Source: Elysia marginata (taxonomy: Eukaryota; Mollusca; Gastropoda; Plakobranchidae). Taken from it: a stretch of DNA of 27,443 nt. Each line of letters starts with the position of its first letter. Position 1 is the stretch's first letter. The translations under genes and the position numbers were made by a program. The stretch covers positions 378,614-406,056 of the forward strand of contig BMAT01007806.1 in assembly GCA_019649035.1 (NCBI GenBank), in the 5' to 3' direction. A model generated the notes under the pieces. That model was not told the origin of the DNA, did no database searches, and saw only the letters and a list, made by a program, of their open reading frames with translations. Below, piece by piece: positions 25,201 through 27,443 of this stretch.

Positions 25201-26682
25201 TAATTCAAACATGCTGCCCCATCTACCCACTTGTAAAACAGGCTGGTGACAATGGATATTGACATGAAAAAAAAAAGCCCCTATAATTGAACAACTAGAC
25301 AATCTCAGATACAATTATAACCATTATTTTCTCCTTACAGATTTTAAGTTGTTGTTTTCCATATACAAATTAATTCAGCGCCCAACCTTAATTCGCAATG
25401 TAAAATAGTTATCAAAAAACTTTTTCAATGACCAAAAAAAAAGAAGATTTAAAACTACTTAACCATAAGCATCTTTTTCCTATTAAAAAAAAACAAACCT
25501 CAAAACAAACAGTATCACAAGCAAAGATGCACTGGTTTACCAATATATACACATATCTAGCTTAATTAGTCATCAGTAAAAAAACATCTCAAACTTACGT
25601 CATCACTTTGGTGAAACATGGGTAAAAAGTTATTTTCAAGAAGATCATATGCATGCTCATAGGCTCTGAAACAAAGAAAAAAGATCAAATAAAAAAAACT
25701 GGGAAAGATGAATAATATGAACACTATTTCCAACCACTGAAATACAGATTATGTCTAAATACATAAAACCAAAAAAATCTCCATTCGACTTTGCATTGGA
25801 ATTCAATATCTGATTCATATGTAGGAACTTATTTCTTGCTTGCATACAATTTTTTTAGCTTAAATAACTTGCAAATTCAATGAAAAATACAAGTAAACAA
25901 CCTCCCCCCCAGAAAAAACCCAACACAAAACAAACAAAAAACAAACACTTAAAGCAGTTATTGGTTTAGGGTAACAGTAACTAACCTAAAGGAGACATAA
26001 AAAGTGACAACCAAAAAGTATATGCAGACCAACAAAGTGGATAGACCCTTGGCAGAAGCTAATGTAGTTTCACCTCTTACACAAACTTTGGAGAGAGCTT
26101 TCAACCCCTAAACAACTGCCTCCAGTACTTAAAGATCTCAATTTCAGTATTTTCCAAAGCACTTCATTACTCACTACAAGAACATGGTCCAACAAAGATA
26201 AGACATATCCATCCCTGTATATAAGGAGGCTCCTTGTGGAAGTTGTGAAGTCCTTGATATTTGAAGTTGAACTGTCTCTACTTTGAATTAACTACTTTAT
26301 GAGAAAGTTATAAGTTTACCCAAAGAGATATTGACTTTTTTTTTACTGACCTGCTGCATTTTGGCTTTGTAAGTGATCTTCTCATCTTATGGGCCTAAAC
26401 TTCATAATTTCTTTCCAATTTTAGTAATAATAGATATTTTCCCAAGTCATAGCATTTTAGGTTTGACATCAGTACTTAAATATTTTGGTAGTCATTCTGG
26501 TGCTAAAATACTGAAATCGGTACTGATTTTTAGATCTGCATAAATAGTTTAATTTTTATTTTAAAAGGTTCACTTAGCATGAGATCTTTACATGAATGAT
26601 CCTACCTACATATATTTAACTTACTTGAAAAGAGGTGTAGAAGTTCTCAAGCGAATGACTTGATCTGCAGGACCCTCCACAA
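4227..26682 (-). CDS. SNX14: Sorting nexin 14 (SNX14) orthologue, C-terminal half, 19 exons, 5' end outside the window
   Basis: SNX14 is an ER-anchored sorting nexin of the SNX13/14/19/25 group (N-terminal membrane segments, PXA, RGS-like, PX, Nexin_C). In vertebrates it acts at ER-lipid droplet contacts in fatty acid handling, and its loss causes a cerebellar ataxia. Seen here: 19 minus-strand exons, 1,474 coding bases (about 490 residues), in the order RGS end, linker, PX, linker, Nexin_C, stop. Every junction keeps frame and has AG acceptors with GT donors, except one GC donor. Diagnostic matches to remembered human SNX14 are the PX segment RRYPEFYALEQKLTEFHG, the Nexin_C segment TQEHRLVRLVHLLR and the C-terminus LTYVLLDILLLELFPEL. 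SNX13 has a different C-terminus as I remember it. About 450 N-terminal residues should lie to the right if it is as long as human SNX14 (about 946 residues). An assembly gap cuts exon 12. The orthologue call is firm; function in this animal is inferred. Confidence 0.95.
4302..6074 (-). other. SNX14 intron 18
   Basis: A 1,773-bp intron with a GTACAG donor and ttctttgcag acceptor. Apart from the inverted repeat at 5527-5659, I recognise nothing in it; the 61-72-codon frames here look like chance. Confidence 0.8.
5527..5659. repeat. Imperfect inverted repeat, possible MITE relic
   Basis: The ends ggtgggttc and gattcccacc form a short inverted repeat. Inside, aaaatcagaac (5570-5580) pairs perfectly with gttctgatttt (5633-5643). 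A further ttctgattttttgg copy follows at about 5683. The pattern fits a degraded palindromic element but could be chance in AT-rich sequence. Confidence 0.4.
6075..6166 (-). CDS. SNX14: SNX14 exon 18 (Nexin_C)
   Basis: This 92-bp exon after gcttctttaacctag reads, from an Ala codon completed at its start, PVAAALGQRCTRTGSEFLLN and then IFQQPKLNKQ, ending in phase 0 at GTACAG. Human has [20 protein letters not shown] and GLQQPVLNKQ. A second possible donor (GTAACA, ac at 6050-6051) would extend the exon by 23 bases and shift the frame. Confidence 0.93.
6167..6552 (-). other. SNX14 intron 17, GC-AG type
   Basis: This 386-bp intron has the donor CAG|GCAAGT and the acceptor tttaacctag. GC-AG introns are a known minor class processed by the main spliceosome, and their donors usually match the consensus well elsewhere, as here. 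Nothing else is recognised inside. Confidence 0.85.
6553..6617 (-). CDS. SNX14: SNX14 exon 17 (Nexin_C), followed by a GC donor
   Basis: This 65-bp exon (acceptor ttatttag) completes an Arg codon and reads TDEDKKQRYQQTLEELIDFI then Pro and one base. Human has [20 protein letters not shown]. The frame and the family alignment put the 3' edge at CCAG|GCAAGT, a textbook GC-AG donor context. Moving to the nearest GT, four bases on, would break frame with exon 18. Confidence 0.9.
7205..7335. repeat. AAT/ATA trinucleotide microsatellite
   Basis: About 130 bases of imperfect AAT repeat with AAC, AAA and GAT variants. On the minus strand it gives a 75-codon frame with a long leucine run, which is an artefact of the repeat. 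It lies in the SNX14 intron between exons 16 and 17. Confidence 0.95.
7792..7822 (-). CDS. SNX14: SNX14 exon 16, 31-bp microexon (Nexin_C)
   Basis: This 31-bp exon, with the G from exon 15, reads DVLFFDDEPP plus two bases of an Arg codon; human has DAIFCENTEPRS. The acceptor is gttttcag and the donor GTAAAT. The acceptor and the first bases of the exon are copied 66 bp upstream in a tandem duplication. Use of that copy would keep frame but adds a stop codon, so the proximal acceptor is taken as the functional one. Confidence 0.9.
7817..7941. repeat. 66-bp tandem duplication covering the exon 16 acceptor
   Basis: Unit 1 (7817-7882) and unit 2 (7883-7941) both begin gcacatctgaaaa and share aacataaaaatgtta followed by a ggtgtt block. 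The unit includes the minus-strand acceptor TTTTCAG and the first bases of exon 16, so a second, non-coding acceptor lies 66 bp upstream. The copies are diverged, so the event is not very recent. Confidence 0.85.
8421..8474. repeat. TC dinucleotide microsatellite followed by a TATATC/TA tract
   Basis: A TC run at 8421-8445 (12.5 units) is followed by a tatatc and ta tract to about 8474. It lies in the SNX14 intron between exons 15 and 16. Confidence 0.95.
8522..8630. repeat. Dispersed unclassified repeat, copy 1
   Basis: About 110 bases match 23070-23180 in the same orientation. Both share tttttaac, ggaag.tcagaaaaatga and ctcatttggactgg, in the same order and spacing. No tRNA head, inverted ends or tail is seen. 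This copy ends about 60 bases from exon 15. Confidence 0.65.
8693..8857 (-). CDS. SNX14: SNX14 exon 15 (Nexin_C core)
   Basis: This 165-bp exon follows the acceptor cttgtcgtttag and ends at GTGAGC. Key blocks are APSWLYQLVLSARILVKDTV, EVYVEHYLDFKIGQVTQEHR and LVRLVHLLR, matching human [39 protein letters not shown] and LVSLITLLR. This is the best conserved exon in the window and fixes the SNX14 identity. It is also relatively GC-rich against the surrounding introns. Confidence 0.97.
8858..9321 (-). other. SNX14 intron 14, no feature recognised
   Basis: A 464-bp AT-rich intron with a GTAAAT donor and a cgtttag acceptor. Nothing else is seen. Confidence 0.8.
9322..9442 (-). CDS. SNX14: SNX14 exon 14 (start of Nexin_C)
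   Basis: This 121-bp exon follows the acceptor tttttatgttgcag in phase 0 with LAGTHFENNMNLPFDPLPC and ends LELDGVFDAFVYL plus one base, before GTAAAT. The closing block matches human MTVEGVYDYLMYVG, the first helix of the Nexin_C (PXC) domain. Confidence 0.95.
10179..10511 (+). mobile_element. tRNA-derived SINE, copy 2, uninterrupted
   Basis: The head starts GTGGAGCAACGTGGCTCAGTG at about 10181 with an A-box-like TGGCTCAGTGG and a B-box region GGTTCAATTCCC. The anticodon-like loops of the two copies (TGT, CGT) suggest a Thr-type ancestor, which is tentative. An 8-base unit, gcaggttc, is tandemly doubled at 10233-10248. The body is shared with copy 1, the tail is ATTTATTTATTTA, and 8-bp direct repeats taactttt (10171-10178, 10512-10519) flank it. 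It lies in the SNX14 intron between exons 13 and 14, antisense to the gene. A 75-codon open frame inside is not a gene. Confidence 0.9.
10639..10693 (-). CDS. SNX14: SNX14 exon 13 (linker before Nexin_C)
   Basis: This 55-bp exon (acceptor cttttcatccag, donor GTAAAT) completes a Ser codon and reads KLPRKGSEASLMSTSSEK, ending in phase 0. Human has RPELTILSPTSENNKK at this place. It is serine-rich and low in conservation, as expected of a disordered linker. The call depends on phase and position. Confidence 0.85.
10694..11190 (-). other. SNX14 intron 12, no feature recognised
   Basis: A 497-bp AT-rich intron with a GTACTT donor and an atccag acceptor. It contains a short AAC repeat next to exon 13 and nothing else recognisable. 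Confidence 0.75.
11191..11242 (-). CDS. SNX14: SNX14 exon 12, 5' part lost in assembly gap
   Basis: The last 52 bases before the donor GTACTT read FLVNFQTSTEAAKPRP plus two bases of a Ser codon, matching human FIMNFINSCESPKPKP. The frame stays open up to the first N at 11243, so the acceptor cannot be placed. Either the exon continues into the gap (human has about seven more residues, KGQHLEP, here) or the AG at 11241-11242 is itself the acceptor; both keep the frame. Confidence 0.9.
11243..12016. other. Assembly gap (774 N)
   Basis: Unsequenced or unresolved bases. The gap removes the 5' edge of SNX14 exon 12 and nearly all of the intron before it. A 288-codon frame drawn across the gap is meaningless. 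Confidence 0.99.
12051..12082 (-). CDS. SNX14: SNX14 exon 11, 32-bp microexon (linker)
   Basis: This 32-bp exon between the acceptor cttattcccccacag and the donor GTAAGG completes a Gly codon and reads KFVKSKLVKE, ending in phase 0. The human equivalent is KIIKSVPGKLMKE. It is short and basic. Splice sites are good and both phases fit, so it is likely real despite its size. It lies 34 bases from the edge of the assembly gap. Confidence 0.85.
12083..13547 (-). other. SNX14 introns 9 and 10 (around exon 10), no feature recognised
   Basis: The introns flanking exon 10 (609 and 753 bp) are AT-rich with A tracts. No repeat, RNA gene or additional exon could be supported. Confidence 0.7.
12692..12794 (-). 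CDS. SNX14: SNX14 exon 10 (end of PX domain)
   Basis: This 103-bp exon starts in phase 0 (acceptor tccaaacttag) with KLLTKPQLKSSELLYMFL and ends STSFLPDIKL plus one base, before GTATTC. Human SNX14 reads KLLQHPELSNSQLLADFL and FLDKILPDVNLG here. It encodes the last PX helices and the start of the PX-Nexin_C linker. Confidence 0.94.
13548..13648 (-). CDS. SNX14: SNX14 exon 9 (PX domain)
   Basis: This 101-bp exon follows a strong pyrimidine acceptor (tttttttccccacag). Its translation contains IFNDCQLPAKKSFGTKNQDF and ends DFENYLQ, matching human [20 protein letters not shown] and EFQEYLQ. This covers the PX proline/basic loop and the following helix. The donor GTTAAAT is weaker than most others in the gene. 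An overlapping open frame of 132 codons on the same strand is partly this exon read through into its introns. Confidence 0.95.
13947..14066. repeat. Foldback element with ~40-bp imperfect arms
   Basis: The left arm begins cttattgggaatggg and the right arm ends tcattcccaataaag; the arms are imperfect reverse complements over about 40 bases around a loop of about 40 bases. This could be a small MITE or a foldback relic. There is no open frame of its own and no clear target duplication. It lies in the SNX14 intron between exons 8 and 9. Confidence 0.7.
14461..14510 (-). CDS. SNX14: SNX14 exon 8 (PX domain RRY motif)
   Basis: This 50-bp exon lies between the acceptor cacttcttag and the donor GTAGGCC. 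Joined to exon 7 it gives RRYPEFYALEQKLTEFHG, nearly identical in pattern to human RRYLEFYVLESKLTEFHG. The first Arg codon of the motif is split by the intron. This is the PX segment that in classical family members contacts phosphoinositide. SNX14 PX domains are reported to lack classical PI3P binding, so the ligand is left open. Confidence 0.96.
14995..15174 (+). pseudogene. Acidic open fragment, possible DNA-transposase N-terminus
   Basis: A 59-codon stretch with no in-frame ATG reads DDVESIDHFINAGFDIDE, later YDDSDIEPDFVEQSDQSSDE, and ends in TAG. Highly acidic starts with repeated Asp and Ser and a DxEPDF-like phrase are typical of piggyBac transposase N-termini, but no catalytic domain follows and this assignment is tentative. 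An ATG 1 base out of frame at 14997 suggests a degraded start. The preceding region (about 14725-14990) is less AT-rich than its surroundings and may be the same relic. It lies antisense within the SNX14 intron between exons 7 and 8. Confidence 0.35.
15564..15597 (-). CDS. SNX14: SNX14 exon 7, 34-bp microexon (PX domain)
   Basis: This 34-bp exon follows a good acceptor (ttttattgtttcag) and ends at GTAGGG. With the G left by exon 6 it reads DDTEKWQWTVA plus the first two bases of an Arg codon. It corresponds to human GHEPEHWSVYR, the PX strand leading into the RRY motif. Without it, exons 6 and 8 would not join in frame. Confidence 0.9.
15778..16040 (+). mobile_element. LINE 3' end (C-terminus of ORF2), 5'-truncated
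   Basis: Frames on the plus strand show WRRIGHTFRK near the start and, in another frame, GRPRMKWRKETGG, then EDTERIGRAQDKIASKTFVG and NLCFPGS followed by TGA at about 16009. Many LINE ORF2 proteins end in this pattern: WxGHxLRK, GxRxxGRPRxxWRR, and a final W/F..LV..LC. At least one frame change and an internal stop show it is dead. An A-rich, AATGA-containing tail follows. The family cannot be named from this short piece. It lies antisense in the SNX14 intron between exons 6 and 7. Confidence 0.75.
16531..16714 (-). CDS. SNX14: SNX14 exon 6 (acidic linker and start of PX domain)
   Basis: At 184 bp this is the longest exon here. It opens in phase 0 with an acidic run (APESMDEDMDDETGCADDC) and continues into the first PX strands: LSSWRVTIPRIGARPD, then KQYFVFIIDVRRVDVRE. 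Human SNX14 has AAWKISIPYVDF and IPVFCIDVERNDRR at these places. The chosen donor GTAAATTC (ac at 16529-16530) makes the join to exon 7 in frame. An upstream GTAAGAGA (ac at 16539-16540) is a plausible alternative donor, but its phase does not fit exon 7. Confidence 0.95.
16715..17104 (-). other. SNX14 intron 5, no feature recognised
   Basis: A 390-bp intron with a GTAAGT donor and a gatgtatcag acceptor. It contains short A and AAC tracts only. Confidence 0.75.
17105..17166 (-). CDS. SNX14: SNX14 exon 5 (linker between RGS and PX)
   Basis: This 62-bp exon completes a Glu codon and reads EKLANTIEAGLDGIFLNSLP, ending in phase 0 at GTAAGT. The acceptor (gtaaaacacatcag) has a weak pyrimidine tract. 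There is little direct similarity to vertebrate SNX14, whose linker here is also poorly conserved, so it is placed by open frame, matching phases on both sides and position between exons 4 and 6. Confidence 0.75.
17522..17604. mobile_element. Very short inverted-repeat element (MITE-like, about 83 bp)
   Basis: Perfect 13-bp inverted repeats AGGGATGCCAAAT (17523-17535) and ATTTGGCATCCCT (17591-17603) enclose about 55 bases that include a run of ten C. The outer bases (C before, A after) and the AGGGATGC core agree with the ends of the 266-bp element at 3711-3976, suggesting a related family. I see no clear target duplication. It lies in the SNX14 intron between exons 4 and 5. Confidence 0.7.
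18048..18259 (-). mobile_element. Second tRNA-derived SINE type
   Basis: On the minus strand a tRNA-like head begins GTGGAGTCATGGTCTTG near 18259. It continues through TTTTGGACCGAGAGGTCC to a B-box GGTTTGAGCCCC (18196-18207). The ACCGAGAGGTCC block with a B-box is common in tRNA-derived SINE heads. The non-tRNA body runs to about 18048, but its end and any flanking duplication are not clear, so the left edge is approximate. It differs from the other SINE here and lies in the intron between exons 4 and 5. Confidence 0.65.
18608..18678 (-). CDS. SNX14: SNX14 exon 4 (linker between RGS and PX)
   Basis: This 71-bp exon follows a pyrimidine-rich acceptor (cttctccactttag) and ends at GTAAGTC. Its translation contains FTLAQFGNKLKDVFKSS, which parallels the human FGISRIGSKIKGVFKSTT stretch. 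The segment is basic and amphipathic and sits in the flexible region ahead of the PX domain. It begins with one base completing an Arg codon and ends with one base (G) of a Glu codon. Confidence 0.9.
18679..23069 (-). other. Large SNX14 intron 3, main part without recognised features
   Basis: This is most of a 5,257-bp intron. It is AT-rich, and a slightly less AT-rich patch at about 20290-20530 with scattered open frames could not be matched to any gene or element. No exon with good splice sites and family similarity is seen, and exons 3 and 4 join in frame without one. Confidence 0.65.
23070..23180. repeat. Dispersed unclassified repeat, copy 2
   Basis: This is the partner of 8522-8630, diverged but collinear, within the large SNX14 intron between exons 3 and 4. 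The strongest shared block is ctcatttggactgg near its right end. The true element boundaries may be longer than what two copies reveal. Confidence 0.65.
23936..23991 (-). CDS. SNX14: SNX14 exon 3 (RGS/linker boundary)
   Basis: This 56-bp exon starts in phase 0 after a cacacag acceptor and ends with two bases before GTAAGT. It reads YYNMVCGGRPSSLSRQMS, placed like the human YFRQLLRGAESPTRNSKL stretch leaving the RGS domain. Similarity is modest, so the call rests on position, phase and splice sites. The next intron (5,257 bp) is the largest in the window. Confidence 0.8.
23992..26624 (-). other. SNX14 introns 1 and 2 (around exon 2), no feature recognised
   Basis: The introns flanking exon 2 (1,607 and 959 bp) hold AT-rich sequence with a few tagatctg motifs near 24711 and 24811. 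I see no mobile element, RNA gene or other exon. Confidence 0.65.
25599..25665 (-). CDS. SNX14: SNX14 exon 2 (end of RGS domain)
   Basis: This 67-bp exon lies between the acceptor ctttgtttcag and the donor GTAAGT. It completes a Lys codon and then reads AYEHAYDLLENNFLPMFHQS followed by two Asp codons, ending in phase 0. The AYEH, LLEN and PMF blocks match vertebrate SNX14 (AYEHVLSLLENVFTPMF), the last helices of the RGS fold. Confidence 0.93.
26625..26682 (-). CDS. SNX14: SNX14 exon 1 of those visible (end of RGS domain)
   Basis: This 58-bp exon follows the acceptor ctttTCAG and ends at the strong donor GTAAGT. Read after two bases finishing a codon begun upstream, it gives VEGPADQVIRLRTSTPLF, aligning with human AEGPYIDVVKLQTMRCLF near the end of the RGS domain. 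It enters with one base of a codon already used and leaves with two bases (AA) that the next exon completes to Lys. The exon before it, which should encode the FDPFIVEEIQ-like part, was not found in the remaining 761 bases. Confidence 0.88.
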
Positions 26683-27443
26683 CTGAAAAGGAAAATGTCA
26701 AAAAGAAGTTTTTCTCTATAACTTTGAACTAAAAACATCCAATACAGGCTGAAAGTTTGAAAAAAAATTATGTTTTATAAGTTCAACAAAAGCCATTTTT
26801 GACAACCTGTCTTCAGTATGTCCCAATGGTTATAAAAAAATTTAGACTATGTTGAAAAAAAATTTTAATTTTTCAAGTATGAATTTGCTGGGAGTAAAAA
26901 AAAAATGCCTTATAAAAATATCGTATGGAAATAAATTGTACAAATAAATGCAAAGCAAAATCGCACAGGTTACCTATATTTTATTACTGCCGTGGACAAA
27001 TGAAATGCAGTATCTCACATATGATTTACACTGCAGATACTGCTTTTTGTTTGTCCCAGACAGATTGGTTTCACAATTTCACAATATTCTTATTATAAAA
27101 AAAAATTCACCTTCGAATCCTACTCAGACATTACTACTGAACCGATTTGCCTCAAATTTTCACTGAATACAGTTTGGATTTTTTTACTTTGATTTTGAGA
27201 ATAAAAAATGACCAGATGAACACATGAAATAAACGGCAGGTGTCAGAACATATATTAACTCGGACCCCGGCTAAAATATACTTCATGTTTTAACAACAGC
27301 AGAGTTCATGTTTACATTCAGTGTGATGGCCTGGAGTAATCGCCCCATTGTAACTAGGCGTAACTATTGATACCAGAAGTGATCTAACTTACTTGCTAGC
27401 AATGTGAACGTGAATTTTTTGTTTTTTGTTGCAGAGGCTAGAT
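26683..27443 (-). other. Upstream SNX14 intron, right edge of window
   Basis: The sequence before exon 1 continues to the window edge. The preceding exon was not convincingly found, so this is probably all intron. A perfect 9-bp stem (gcagtatct and agatactgc) with a 19-base loop occurs at about 27007-27043, with no known role. Confidence 0.6.

Noticed and set aside
27379-27443. Possible upstream SNX14 exon ending at a GTAAGT donor near 27377
   Set aside because: Donor and phase fit exon 1, but the translation lacks the expected FDPFIVEEIQ-like block and no acceptor is visible, so it is not annotated.

Overview
The window looks like nuclear DNA from a gastropod mollusc. It is very AT-rich, with a long intron-rich gene, many homopolymer A/T tracts, tRNA-derived SINEs and scattered TAGATC-type short repeats that I associate with freshwater pulmonate snails (an inference from composition; species not determinable here). 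There is no bacterial-style gene cluster, operon or CRISPR array.

The main content is one host gene on the minus strand: the C-terminal half of a sorting nexin 14 (SNX14) orthologue. I could place 19 coding exons between 26682 (5' side) and 4227 (stop codon). All have splice-site dinucleotides and mutually compatible phases, and joined in order they track remembered vertebrate SNX14 from the end of the RGS domain, through the PX domain, to the Nexin_C domain and the C-terminus. The N-terminal half (membrane anchor, PXA domain, most of the RGS domain) lies to the right of the window. A 774-base run of N (11243-12016) cuts into exon 12. Three exons are very short (31, 32 and 34 bp). One intron uses a GC-AG pair.

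The rest is intronic or 3'-flanking and holds mobile-element debris. There are two copies of one tRNA-derived SINE (3517-4111 minus, 10179-10511 plus). The first is split by a 266-bp inverted-repeat element and lies about 115 bp past the SNX14 stop codon, probably in the 3' UTR. A second SINE type lies at about 18048-18259. A miniature element at 17522-17604 has termini resembling those of the 266-bp one. There is also a foldback element (13947-14066), a LINE 3' end (about 15778-16040), a possible DNA-transposase N-terminal fragment (14995-15174), a dispersed unclassified repeat (8522-8630 and 23070-23180), a 66-bp tandem duplication that copies a splice acceptor, and AAT, TC and AT microsatellites.

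No second protein-coding gene could be supported on either strand. Other open frames of 60-130 codons are chance frames in AT-rich introns or frames antisense to, or overlapping, SNX14 exons. I found no clearly novel biological system; the most interesting points are the nested element in the presumed 3' UTR, the GC-AG intron and the duplicated splice acceptor.
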